Source of the DNA: JALYLC01 sp963743275
GTDB lineage: Bacteria; Actinomycetota; Thermoleophilia; Gaiellales; JALYLC01
Direction: 5' to 3'
Assembly: GCA_963743275.1 (NCBI GenBank)
Contig: CAVUPB010000011.1
Span: 110,745 to 174,744, forward strand
Length of the DNA stretch: 64,000 nucleotides
Shown here: piece by piece, positions 33,343 to 42,512 of the stretch
How the letters are laid out: each line of letters starts with the position of its first letter
Position numbering within the stretch: the stretch's first letter is position 1
Program-made: the position numbers and the translations under genes
The notes under the pieces: model-generated
What the model saw: the letters and a program-made list of their open reading frames with translations, nothing else
The model's database searches: none
Told to the model about the DNA's origin: nothing

Positions 33343-36300
33343 GGGCCGCCGGTGCTTCGCCCGCACCTGCATCGCTCGCCCGCGCGAAACGGAGGTACAG
33401 CACCGGTACCACGAACAGGTTGAGCAGCGTCGAGGTGACCAGCCCGCCGATGATGACGACCGCAAGCGGGTGCTCGATCTCGTGGCCCGGGGCGTTGCCT
33501 GCGATCACGAGCGGCGCGAGCGCCAGCCCGGCCGCGAACGTCGTCATGAGGATCGGCGAGAGGCGCTCGAGCGCGCCGCGCATGACGAGCTCCGGCCCGA
33601 ACGCCATGCCCTCGCGGCGCTCGAGGTGCTGGAAGTGGTTGATCATCAGGATGCCGTTGCGGGCGGCGATGCCGAAGACCGTGAAGAAGCCCACGAGCGA
33701 GCCGATCGAGAGGATGCTGTCGGCGCCGATGACGACGGCCAGCACGCCGCCGACGAGGGCCATCGGCAGGGTGACGAACGAGAGGATCGCGAGGCGCCAG
33801 CTGCGGAACGACGCCTGCAGCAGCAGGAAGATGCCGATCGCCGCGGCGATGCCGTAGAGCATCATGTCGTGCTGCGCGTCCTGCCGCTCCTTGTACTCGC
33901 CGAGGAACTCGGCGTGGTACCCGAGCGGGAGCTTGATCGTCTCGAGGCGATCCTGGATGTCGGAGGCGACGGCGCCGAGGTTGCGGCCCTCGACGCCGGC
34001 GGCGATGTCGATGCTCCTCGACGCGCCTTCGTGGTGGATCACGTTGGGCGAGGGGACGATCGCGACGTTGGCGACGTCGCGCATTGCCACCCTTCCGCCC
34101 GAAGGCGTGTCGAGCGGGAGGTTGAGGAGGCTGTTCACGCTGTGCCGCGTCGCCGGCGTGCTCCACACGTGCACGTCGTAGGCGCGACCGCCGCGGAAGA
34201 TGTCGCCGACCTCCTCGCTCTCCATCAGCGTCGCGGCCGCCCGCCGCACGTCTCCCGGCTTGAGGCCGTAGTGCTGGGCCTCCGCGAGCTTCACCGTGAC
34301 CTGCATCTGCGGCACGCCTTCCTGGAACTCGACATACGCGTGGCTGACGCCATCGATGTGCGCGATCGACGCCCGCACGCGGTCGGCCTGACGGTGGAGC
34401 TGGTCGAGGTCGTCGCCGAAGATGCGGATCACGATCGGCTCGCTCGACCCGGTGAGCACCTCGTCGATGCGCTCGTTGAGATACGTCTGCACGTCGTGGA
34501 AGAGGCCCGGGTACTTGTCGACGGTCTCCTGGATCGCCGCGGTCGTCTTCTTGTAGTCGGCGTGCTTGTCGATGGCGATCCAGTTCTCGCCGAAGTTGAC
34601 GCCGGCGATCTCGTCCGCCAGGAACGCCTGGCCGATGTGGGTGCCCACGTGCTGCACGCCGGGGATCGCCTTGAGGTCGCGCTGGGCGCGCGACACGACC
34701 CGCACCTCCTCCGTGATGGACGTTCCCGGCTTGCTGATGAAGTGCCCGAGGAAGTTGCGCTCCTTGAACGTCGGCACGAGCGATTCGCCGAGCGCCGGGA
34801 CGGCCGCCAGCCCTGCGGCGATCGTCAGCAGGACGAGGAGATACGCGGGGCGGGGGCGGTGGATGACGCGGGACAGCAGCCACCCGTACCCGCGCTTGAG
34901 CAAGCGGACGAGTGGCGGATCGGAGCGGTTGAGCGGCGCGCGCGAGAGCAGGAGCATGCTCAGCGCCGGCGTGATCGTGAGCGCCACGAGCAGCGAGGCA
35001 CCCACCGCGAGGCCGTACGACAGGACGAGCGGGCGGAAGAACGTGCCGGTGAGGCCCGACAGCAGGTAGACCGGGATCAGCGACAGCAGGATGATCATCG
35101 TCGCGTAGACGATCGAGCTCCGCACCTCGAGCGAGGCCTCGACGATGACCTTGGCGATCGGCGTCGTGTGACCCTCGAGGCGGCTCTGGCGCAGGCGCCG
35201 CCAGATGTTCTCGATGTCGATGATCGCGTCGTCGACGACGACGCCGAGGGCGATCACGAGGCCCGCCAGGACCATGACGTTGATGGTGTCGCCGCGCCAG
35301 TAGAGCACCAATCCGGCCGCCGTCAGCGAGAGCGGGATCGCGACCACGCTGATCAGGGCGGTTCGCCATTCGAAGAGGAAGGCGAACAGCACCAGGATCA
35401 CGAGCAGGGCGCCGATCAGCAGGGCCCTCGTGAGGTTGTCGATCGAGACGTTGATGAAGTTCGAGGCACGGAAGATCTGGCTGTCGATCTGTACGCCAGG
35501 AAGCCCGGGCTGGAGTTCCTTGAGCGCCTTGTCGACGTCGCGCGTGACCTGCAGCGTGTCGCCCCAGGGGTACTTCTCCACGATCATGAGCAGGCCCGGG
35601 CCGCCGTTGACGACCGCGTCGCCGGCGACCGTCTGCGTGCTGATCTCGAGATTGGCGACGTCGCTGAGGCGGACGGCGTTCGGCCCGGTGCCCTTGACGG
35701 CGACCTTCGCCAGATCTGCGGGCGTGACGATGGGGAGCTCGTGGTTGATCAGCAGACGCTGGTTCGGGGTGTCGATGAACCCGCCCGTGCCGATCGTGGC
35801 ACCGCTCGAGAAGCGCAGCAGGCCGACATCCAGGGCGTCGGAGGTGTCCTCCATGACCTGGTCGAGCGTGACCCCGCGGTCCTGCATGCGGTTGGGGTCG
35901 ACGAGCACGTGGTACTGCTCGAGGTGCTCGCCCCAGATCGCCACGTTGGCGACGCCCGGAACGCGCAGCAGGCGTGCGCGGATCTTCCAGTAGCCGATCG
36001 TCGAGAGGCGCTGGATCGACAGCGTCTTCGAGGACACGCCGATCTTGACGACGCGGGCGGTCGTCGAGGTCGGCGGGATGATGACGGGCGGCGCGGCCCA
36101 CGTCGGCAGTGACGGCGTGAGCGCGGTGACGCGCTCCTGCACGAGTTGCCGCGCGTGCAGGATGTCGGTGCCCGGGTCGAACTGGAGCTCGATCGACGAC
36201 AACTGCGGCACCGACTTCGAGCGCACCAGGCGCAGCCCGTCGAGGCCGTTGAGCGACTGCTCGAGCGGGACGCTCACGAGTTGCTCGACCTCGGCGGCGT

Positions 36301-36466
36301 TCAGGCCCATGCAGATCGTCTGGATCTCGACGCGCGGTGGCGCGAACTCCGGGAAGGCGTCCATCGGCATGTCGCGCAGCTGCTGCGCGCCGAAGAACAT
36401 CATCGAGGCGCCGATGAAGACGGCGAGAAGCCGGAACTTCACGCTCGAGCTGACGATCCAACGCAT
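33335..36466 (-). CDS. RND-superfamily efflux transporter (HME-like), second in operon
   Basis: A 1043-residue proton-driven exporter with 12 predicted helices and two large external loops. The N-terminus is MRWIVSSSVKFRLLAVFIGA. The proton-relay helix reads LAGLVIALGVVVDDAIIDIE with the Asp pair. IFGDDLDQL and YGLKPGDVRRAAATL are HME/AcrB-like porter segments, and GIAARNGILMINHF is the second-half signature. ATG 36466 follows GGAG; an adjacent TTG is possible. It is most similar in layout to CusA/CzcA, but the metal-binding Met triad cannot be confirmed by eye. The operon is RND, small lipoprotein, RND, secreted protein. Confidence 0.92.
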   Translation of the reverse strand: MRWIVSSSVKFRLLAVFIGASMMFFGAQQLRDMPMDAFPEFAPPRVEIQTICMGLNAAEVEQLVSVPLEQSLNGLDGLRLVRSKSVPQLSSIELQFDPGTDILHARQLVQERVTALTPSLPTWAAPPVIIPPTSTTARVVKIGVSSKTLSIQRLSTIGYWKIRARLLRVPGVANVAIWGEHLEQYHVLVDPNRMQDRGVTLDQVMEDTSDALDVGLLRFSSGATIGTGGFIDTPNQRLLINHELPIVTPADLAKVAVKGTGPNAVRLSDVANLEISTQTVAGDAVVNGGPGLLMIVEKYPWGDTLQVTRDVDKALKELQPGLPGVQIDSQIFRASNFINVSIDNLTRALLIGALLVILVLFAFLFEWRTALISVVAIPLSLTAAGLVLYWRGDTINVMVLAGLVIALGVVVDDAIIDIENIWRRLRQSRLEGHTTPIAKVIVEASLEVRSSIVYATMIILLSLIPVYLLSGLTGTFFRPLVLSYGLAVGASLLVALTITPALSMLLLSRAPLNRSDPPLVRLLKRGYGWLLSRVIHRPRPAYLLVLLTIAAGLAAVPALGESLVPTFKERNFLGHFISKPGTSITEEVRVVSRAQRDLKAIPGVQHVGTHIGQAFLADEIAGVNFGENWIAIDKHADYKKTTAAIQETVDKYPGLFHDVQTYLNERIDEVLTGSSEPIVIRIFGDDLDQLHRQADRVRASIAHIDGVSHAYVEFQEGVPQMQVTVKLAEAQHYGLKPGDVRRAAATLMESEEVGDIFRGGRAYDVHVWSTPATRHSVNSLLNLPLDTPSGGRVAMRDVANVAIVPSPNVIHHEGASRSIDIAAGVEGRNLGAVASDIQDRLETIKLPLGYHAEFLGEYKERQDAQHDMMLYGIAAAIGIFLLLQASFRSWRLAILSFVTLPMALVGGVLAVVIGADSILSIGSLVGFFTVFGIAARNGILMINHFQHLERREGMAFGPELVMRGALERLSPILMTTFAAGLALAPLVIAGNAPGHEIEHPLAVVIIGGLVTSTLLNLFVVPVLYLRFARASDAGAGEAPAAHA

Positions 36467-36520
36467 CAACGCTCCGACCCTCCTCCCCTGATGAGATTCG
36501 ACACCGCCCGAGCCCGTTCG

Positions 36521-36952
36521 TCAGTCTTCTTCGATGCCGCCGTACTCGACGCCCCACAGCTCGGTCGCGCCGACGGTCACGACGGCCGTGCCCGGGGCCG
36601 GCCCCTTGGCGAGGATCGCGCGGGAGCCGTCGATGCGATCGACGGTGATGTCGGCACGGACGTACACGAGCGGCTTCGGGTTCGTGTAGGTCCAGGTGGC
36701 CCCGTCGGGGTCGTAGAGCACTGCGGAGTACGGGATGACGGTGTTGCCGCCGTCGCTCTCCGCGGCGGCCGTCTTGACGTCGATGCGCTTGGCGGCATCC
36801 GCCGTCAGCGTGATCTGGTTGGCGCCGCCGGCGAGCTTCGTGACCTGGGCGGGCGCGGGCGGCGCCGCGTTCTCGGACGATCCTCCGCAGGCCGACAGCG
36901 CCAGGCCGAGCACGACCAGGCCCAGGACGACCACGAGCTTCGCACGCCTCAC
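36521..36952 (-). CDS. Small lipoprotein resembling the C-terminal part of an RND adaptor
   Basis: A 143-residue lipoprotein. The signal peptide ends in the lipobox LALSACGGSS. The rest (ITLTADAAKRIDVKTAAAES, then AVLYDPDGATWTYTNPKPLV and GTAVVTVGATELWGVEYGG) matches the membrane-proximal end of periplasmic adaptor proteins; the helical hairpin and lipoyl parts are missing. GTG 36952 follows AAAGGA at good spacing. It lies between two RND pumps and is a candidate minimal adaptor for one or both. Confidence 0.75.
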   Translation of the reverse strand: MRRAKLVVVLGLVVLGLALSACGGSSENAAPPAPAQVTKLAGGANQITLTADAAKRIDVKTAAAESDGGNTVIPYSAVLYDPDGATWTYTNPKPLVYVRADITVDRIDGSRAILAKGPAPGTAVVTVGATELWGVEYGGIEED

Positions 36953-36963
36953 AACGGTTCCTT

Positions 36964-39900
36964 TCACGAGGTCTCCTCGAGCGGCTCGCGGCTTGCCAGT
37001 TCGCCGACGTCGACGTAGATCGCCTCGCCCCGGAACACGCGGACGCCGGCGAGACTGGTGTAGAGGGCCGGCACGGCGAAGAGCGTCGAGGCCGTGCCGG
37101 CGAGCGCGCCGCCCACGACGACGATCGCGAATGGATAGGCGAGCTCCTGCCCGGGCCGTGCGCCGAAGAGGATGAACGCGAGCGCGATCAGCGCCGTGAC
37201 GGTTGCCGTCATGGCGACCGGGACGAGCCGCTCTGCCGAGCCGCGCATCACGAACGCATAGGCCGGCAACTCGCCCGCGTCGCGCTCGAGCCGCCGGTAG
37301 GCCGAGACGAGCAGCAGGCCGTTGCGCATCGCGATGCCGAAGACGGCGAAGAGACCGAACCACGATCCGATGGTCAGCGTGTCGCTCGCGATGCGCGCCG
37401 CCAGCAGGCCGCCCCCCGCCGCTACGAGCGGCGTCACGAGGGCAAGCGCGGCGAAGCGCCAGCTGCCGAGCCAGACCTGGAGGAGCAGGAGCATGCCGAT
37501 GATCGCGGCGATACCGAGCGAGATCAGCAGCCCCATCGGCTGCGTGTCCTCGCCGAGCACCTCGGCGTGGTACTCGAGCGGCAGCTGCGTCGATGCGAGG
37601 ACGCGGTTGATGTCATGCGCGACCGCGCCGCGGTCACGCCCGCTCGTCGCGACCGAGATGTCGATCAGGCGCGAGACCGCCTGGCGCTCGATCACCGGCG
37701 GCGACGGCGCGATGACCACGTCGGCGACCTGGCTCAGATGGACGTCGTCCCCGCTCGGCGTCTCGATCAGGAGGTTGCGGACGCTGGTGAGATCGCTTCT
37801 CGTCTGCGGCGTGCCCCAGACGACGACGTCGAAGACGCGCTGCTTCTCGAACAGGCTGCCCACGAGCGTGCCCGAGAGCAGCGTCGCCGCAGCACGGCGG
37901 ACGTCGCCCGGCTTGAGGCCGTACCTGTCGGCGCGATCGAGGTCGACCTGGACCTTGATCGTGGGCTCGGGGGCCTGGCGTACGACGCGGGCCCGCGTGA
38001 CGCCGTCGATCGCGCCGAGCTTGGCCGCCAGCCTGCTCGCCGTGCTCGCGAGCACCGGCAGTTCCTCGCCGTACACCCGCACGTCGATGTCGTTGCCCGT
38101 CGTGCCCGCGAGACTCTCCCTGACCTTGTCCGTCGAGAACGCCTCGACGTGGCTCGCGAGCCCGGGATAGCCGGCCATCACGTTCCTGATCGAGGTGAGC
38201 GTCCGGCCGTAGGCCGCGTTCGGGCCGATCGAGACCCACAGCTCGCCCGAGTTGACGCCCACGATCTGATCGGCCGTCACGGCCCTGCCGACATGGCCTC
38301 CGATCTGCGTCACGCCCGGAAGCGCGCGGAGCTCCCTGGCCGCACGCGCCGTCAGGCGGTTCATCTCGGGCAGCGACGTGCCGGGCGCTGCGTCCCAGCG
38401 GACGAGCACCTGGCTCTCCTTGAGCGTCGGCAGGGTCGAGCTCCCCATCGAGGCCAGTGAGACGCCGCCCGCCACGAGCACGAGCGCGACGGCCGCGAGC
38501 AGCGGCAGCGGCTGCCTGATCATGCGCGGAAGCGACGCGCCGTAGCCGCGTCGCAGCAGGCGCACGAGCGGAGACTCGCCGTCGGCGCCGACCGAGGCGC
38601 GCGACAGCATCAGCACCGCGAGCGCCGGCGTGACCGTGATCGAGACCACGAGCGCGGCCAGCAGTGCGAGCAGGTACGAGACCGCGGCGTCCGGGAAGAA
38701 CGCACCGGGAACCTGCTCGAGGAAGAAGACCGGGACGACCGCCACGGCGACGACGAGGGTCGCGTAGACGCTTGCGCTGCGGATGTCGAGCGACGCGCGG
38801 GCGATCGCGCTCGCCGTCGACTCGGAGCGGTCCTCGCGCATGCGCCGCACGATCGCGTCGACCGTGACGATTGCGTCGTCGATCACCAGTGCGAGCGCCG
38901 CCAGCAACCCGACGAAGGCGACGGCGTTCATGGTCGCGCCCGTGACGTCGAGGACGAGCGCCGCCGCGATGAACGCGAGTGGCACGGTGACGAGGATGAT
39001 CGCGAGCGGCCGCCAGCGCAGCAGGAAGGCCGCGAGCGCCAGCAGCGCGAGAATGGCGCACACGATCAGGCTCGTCTGGAGATTGTCGATGCCCTTCTCG
39101 ATGTACGTCGCCGGCCGGAACACCGTCGTGTTGAACTGCACGCCTGCGAGGCCCGGCTGCATCTCACGGATCGCGGCCTCGGTCTCGCGCGTCACCTCGA
39201 GGGTGCTCGCACCCGGGGCCTTCTCGACCACGAACATCAAGCCCTGGCCCTGCGTGGTGAGCGCGTCGCCGATCAGCGGCGGGTGATCCTCGACCACGGT
39301 CGCGACGTCGCCGAGTTGCATCTTCGTGCCCTCGAGCGTGACCTTGCCGAGGGCCTGCGGCGTCGTGATCGGTGAGATGTGCTGGATACCCAGGCGCTGG
39401 TTGGCGGTGTCGATGAACCCGCCCGTGCCGGGCGTGGAGGCCTCGAGGTAGGTCAGCGGCGACACCCAGAGCGCGTTGCCGGACGTTTCGATCACCTGCT
39501 GCAGCGAGACGTTCTTGGCGCTCAGCTTCGCCGGGTCGACCTGCACCTGCAGCTGCCGGGCGCGCTCGCCCCAGATCGAGACGTTGGCGACGCCCGGCAC
39601 GCCGAGCAGACGCGGGATGATCGTCCAGCGCGCGAGCACGGACATCTGAATCGGCGACAGCTTCTTCGAGTCGACGCCGACCATGAGCACGCGATTCGTC
39701 GACGACAGCGGCTGCAGGATCTGCGGCGGCTTCGAGACGTTCGGCAGCGCGTGGGCCTGCGTCATGCGCTCGGCCACGACCTGGCGCGCCGTGAACAGAT
39801 CGGTCCCCGGATCGAAGATGAGGAGGATCCGGGACATGCCGGGCACGGACTGCGAGCGGATGTCCTTGAGGAACGCGATGCCGTTGAGCAGGTCCTGCTC

Positions 39901-40107
39901 GATCGGCACCGTGATCAGCTGCTCCACCTCGGCCGACGACAGCCCGAGCGCCTCGGTCTGCACCTCGACGGTGACGGGCGCGTATTCGGGGAGGACGTCG
40001 ACGGGCATCGAGCGGAGCTGCGAGACGCCGACGACCAGCGTCAGCGCCGCGAGGGCGACGACGAGCAGCCGGAACTTCATGCTCCAGGCGACGATCCAGC
40101 CGGTCAT
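36964..40107 (-). CDS. RND-superfamily efflux transporter (HME-like), first in operon
   Basis: A 1047-residue paralogue of the pump at 33335. It begins MTGWIVAWSMKFRLLVVALA, with FDPGTDLFTARQVVAERMTQ, FVGLLAALALVIDDAIVTVD (proton-relay Asp pair), YGLKPGDVRRAAATLLSGTL and GIAMRNGLLLVSAYRRLE. Twelve helices are expected. The two pumps share many segments, for instance GVPGVANVSIWGE against GVANVAIWGE, so they are duplicates. RND family members can be heteromeric, as MdtB-MdtC, and this pair may be too. It is transcribed from the divergent region 40108-40580. Confidence 0.92.
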   Translation of the reverse strand: MTGWIVAWSMKFRLLVVALAALTLVVGVSQLRSMPVDVLPEYAPVTVEVQTEALGLSSAEVEQLITVPIEQDLLNGIAFLKDIRSQSVPGMSRILLIFDPGTDLFTARQVVAERMTQAHALPNVSKPPQILQPLSSTNRVLMVGVDSKKLSPIQMSVLARWTIIPRLLGVPGVANVSIWGERARQLQVQVDPAKLSAKNVSLQQVIETSGNALWVSPLTYLEASTPGTGGFIDTANQRLGIQHISPITTPQALGKVTLEGTKMQLGDVATVVEDHPPLIGDALTTQGQGLMFVVEKAPGASTLEVTRETEAAIREMQPGLAGVQFNTTVFRPATYIEKGIDNLQTSLIVCAILALLALAAFLLRWRPLAIILVTVPLAFIAAALVLDVTGATMNAVAFVGLLAALALVIDDAIVTVDAIVRRMREDRSESTASAIARASLDIRSASVYATLVVAVAVVPVFFLEQVPGAFFPDAAVSYLLALLAALVVSITVTPALAVLMLSRASVGADGESPLVRLLRRGYGASLPRMIRQPLPLLAAVALVLVAGGVSLASMGSSTLPTLKESQVLVRWDAAPGTSLPEMNRLTARAARELRALPGVTQIGGHVGRAVTADQIVGVNSGELWVSIGPNAAYGRTLTSIRNVMAGYPGLASHVEAFSTDKVRESLAGTTGNDIDVRVYGEELPVLASTASRLAAKLGAIDGVTRARVVRQAPEPTIKVQVDLDRADRYGLKPGDVRRAAATLLSGTLVGSLFEKQRVFDVVVWGTPQTRSDLTSVRNLLIETPSGDDVHLSQVADVVIAPSPPVIERQAVSRLIDISVATSGRDRGAVAHDINRVLASTQLPLEYHAEVLGEDTQPMGLLISLGIAAIIGMLLLLQVWLGSWRFAALALVTPLVAAGGGLLAARIASDTLTIGSWFGLFAVFGIAMRNGLLLVSAYRRLERDAGELPAYAFVMRGSAERLVPVAMTATVTALIALAFILFGARPGQELAYPFAIVVVGGALAGTASTLFAVPALYTSLAGVRVFRGEAIYVDVGELASREPLEETS

Positions 40108-40253
40108 CGCGGGCCCCCGGGCGCAGCGAGCGCGAGTGCAGGCACGGGTATCCCGTCCGGGCTCGCACCCGGCTTCCCCCGGCGGCTTTCACCGGGATTC
40201 CTAACTCCCACGTTCGCTCACTCCCCCGTGAGTTTGTGGTGCGGCGTATGTCT

Positions 40254-40279
40254 CCACACATGTCTCCCTACATGTGTGG
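40254..40279. promoter_or_regulatory. Inverted repeat operator candidate upstream of the RND operon
   Basis: Perfect 10-bp arms, CCACACATGT and ACATGTGTGG, flank 6 bp. A direct repeat of TGTGGTGCGGC followed by (G)TATGT overlaps it (starting near 40235 and 40274). It lies 147 bp upstream of the RND start within the 473-bp divergent gap, whose other recognisable content is the two response regulator sites at 40419-40503. It suits a dimeric repressor, but no TetR- or MarR-type gene is adjacent. Confidence 0.45.
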
Positions 40280-40418
40280 TGCGGCTATGTATCACTGCGC
40301 GCAAAGTGCGTCAAGTCGTGCGGGGCGCGAAAACGAGAGATCCACCCAGCGCATGGACCGTTGGATGTAATAGCACCGGGAATCGGCACACCCATTTGCG
40401 CTCCTGCACGGTTCGCGC

Positions 40419-40503
40419 TTCATCCGGCGTTCATGTCCCGGGTCCAGCATCGCGACGTGCTCCAGCCATCCTTCATCCGAGATTCATGTACGGGACCCAG
40501 GAT
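40419..40503 (+). promoter_or_regulatory. Two OmpR/PhoB-type operator-promoters before the MacA-like gene
   Basis: TTCAT repeats at 40419 and 40430, and again at 40472 and 40483, each 11 bp apart, in the consensus TTCATCC-N4-TTCATGT. Each is followed after exactly 10 bp by a -10-like hexamer (CAGCAT 40445-40450, CAGGAT 40498-40503). The two sites are 53 bp apart, about five helical turns. The same arrangement occurs at 49860-49891 next to the response regulator gene. This is the geometry of class PhoB activation, so the regulator at 49140-49820 probably turns this exporter on. Confidence 0.65.
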
Positions 40504-40580
40504 GCCCGTCGACCCATGAGCACCGACGTCCCGTCCGACTACGCGCCCCCGGCGGCGAGGTCCGACCGAAGGGGGTACGG

Positions 40581-42512
40581 ATGCCTGCCTTGATCTCCCG
40601 CAAGCCACAGCGAGCTCTCGCGATCGCGGCTTTCGTCGTGGCGGCCATGTTCGCTGGGGCCGTCTGGCTCGCGCAGAGCGGGCGCTCGGCGGCGACCCCG
40701 GACGTCTCGGTCGTCAAGGCGAGCCGCGGCGACGTGGTCGTCTCGGTGGGCGGCGTCGGGCGCATCGTCGCGGGCGGCGCCGCGGCTGCGATCGAGCAGC
40801 CGTCCCCGGGGTCGGGTGCGAGCACGACGGGCTCGACGGGCGGAAGCTCGAGCTCGATTCCGGTCGACGCCGTCTTCGCGCGCGTTGCCGGGCATGTCGC
40901 CCGCCTGCTCGTCAAGCCCGGTCAGCACGTCCTCGCGGGCCAGGCGCTGGCACTGCTCGACGACAACGGCGCGGCGGCCTCGGCCGCGCGCCAGGCCCAG
41001 CTCGATCTCGAGACCGCTCGCATCGAGCTCGAGCAGAAGCTGCACAACGACCCGCAGAAGGGCGTTCCGCCGACGGCTTCGGAGTTCGCGGCGGCGCGCG
41101 CGGCTGTCACCTCGGCCCGCGCGGACCTCGCCCAGGCCGTGGGCCGCGGTCACACGGCCGACATCGCCGCAGCGCGGGCCGATGTGCGGCGCGCACAGGC
41201 CGACCTCCAGGCGCTGCTGGGCGGCACCCGCGCGGCTCGCGCCCGGGCGCTCGCGCTCGCCGGCGATCGGGTGACGGTTGCGCAGAAGCGCCTCGACCGG
41301 GCGCTCACCCCGGGCTCGCCGACCGACGTCAGCGCCGCGCAGGCCGAGCTTCGCAAGGCCGAGTCGGACCTCGCGGTCCTGCAGAAGCCGCCCGCCACGC
41401 CGCTGCCCGAGGACATCGCCGCGGCCCAGTACGCCGTCACCGTCGCACAGGCGGACCTGGCAACCGCCCAGGCCGCCGCCCCGCCCGATCCGGCCGCGGT
41501 CGGCACGGCACAGCTCGAGCTGGACAAGGCGCTCGCGGCGCTCGCGGCGCTGAAGCCGCCGCTCGCGCAGGAGCTCACCTCCGCGCAGGCCGCGGTCGAT
41601 GCGGCCCGCACCAAGCTCGCCGCGCTCCAGGGCCCGCCCGACCCCGCCGAGGTGGCCGCGAGCCGGCAGGAGCTGAGCGCCGCGCAGGCCGAGGTGCGGA
41701 CGCTGCGCGCCGGTCCGAGCGGCCTGAGCCTCGCGGCCGCCCGTGGCGTCCTGGCCTCCGCCCGCGCGAGGCTCGTCCAGGTGCAGGGCCCCGCAGCCGC
41801 AACCGCCGCGCGCGCGGCGGTCAGCAAGGCGGAGGCCGATCTGGCCGCGCTGAATGCCCGCCGCGGCCCGGCCTCGGCGTCCGACATCGCCCTGGCGCGG
41901 CTGAAGCAGAGCGCGGCGGCGGCGCGCCTCGCGGCCGCGAGGCTCGATCAGCGCCGGCTCACGGTGCGGGCCGCGAGCGCGGGAACCGTCACGTCCCTGC
42001 TCGCGGCAACCGGTGCGCCCGTCGACGGGACGACGCCCGTCGCGGCGGTCACGAACCTCGATCGGCTGGCGGTACGCGTCGAGCTGAGCGAGTTCGACGT
42101 CGCACGCGTCAAGGCCGGGCTCAAGGCACGGGTGAGCGTCGACGCGCTCGGTGGCGAGGCGTTCCCCGGGGTCGTGCAGTTCGCGGCGCTCGCCGGCACC
42201 GACCGGGACGGCGTCGTGACGTTCCCGGTCACGGTCAGCCTCGAGGGCGTGCACGGGCCGCGCCCCGGCATGAACGTGAGCGTCCGCATCATCATCGCGC
42301 AGCGCAGCGACGTCGTGCAGGTGCCGATCGACGCCATCGCCCGCGATGACGAGGATCGCACCACGGTCGAGGTCGTCGGGGCGAACGGGAAGAGCTCGCC
42401 GCGCCGCGTGAAGATCGGGCTCGCCAACAACAAGAGCGTCGAGATCGTGCAGGGACTGCGCGCGGGCGAGCGCGTCGCCATCGAGGCGAGCGCCGGTCCG
42501 GAGGAGGACTGA
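40581..42512 (+). CDS. MacA/HlyD-family adaptor with long coiled coil
   Basis: A 643-residue membrane fusion protein. An N-terminal anchor helix (LAIAAFVVAAMFAGAVWLAQ) is followed by a lipoyl half (VDAVFARVAGHVARLLVKPG, then GQALALLDDNG). A very long Ala/Leu-rich coiled coil spans about 130-450, with repeated AxxDLAxAQ-type heptads. The second lipoyl half is RLTVRAASAGTVTSLLAATG, followed by the beta-barrel (LAVRVELSEFDVARVKAGLK) and membrane-proximal domains. The hairpin is much longer than in MacA (about 370 residues total), as if spanning a thick wall. ATG 40581 heads the operon and overlaps the ATPase gene by one base. Confidence 0.9.
   Translation: MPALISRKPQRALAIAAFVVAAMFAGAVWLAQSGRSAATPDVSVVKASRGDVVVSVGGVGRIVAGGAAAAIEQPSPGSGASTTGSTGGSSSSIPVDAVFARVAGHVARLLVKPGQHVLAGQALALLDDNGAAASAARQAQLDLETARIELEQKLHNDPQKGVPPTASEFAAARAAVTSARADLAQAVGRGHTADIAAARADVRRAQADLQALLGGTRAARARALALAGDRVTVAQKRLDRALTPGSPTDVSAAQAELRKAESDLAVLQKPPATPLPEDIAAAQYAVTVAQADLATAQAAAPPDPAAVGTAQLELDKALAALAALKPPLAQELTSAQAAVDAARTKLAALQGPPDPAEVAASRQELSAAQAEVRTLRAGPSGLSLAAARGVLASARARLVQVQGPAAATAARAAVSKAEADLAALNARRGPASASDIALARLKQSAAAARLAAARLDQRRLTVRAASAGTVTSLLAATGAPVDGTTPVAAVTNLDRLAVRVELSEFDVARVKAGLKARVSVDALGGEAFPGVVQFAALAGTDRDGVVTFPVTVSLEGVHGPRPGMNVSVRIIIAQRSDVVQVPIDAIARDDEDRTTVEVVGANGKSSPRRVKIGLANNKSVEIVQGLRAGERVAIEASAGPEED

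Noticed and set aside
32870..36112. A 1080-codon plus-strand frame across the RND gene
   Set aside because: It is antisense shadow of a clear RND transporter and has low-complexity, Arg/Asp-rich translation.
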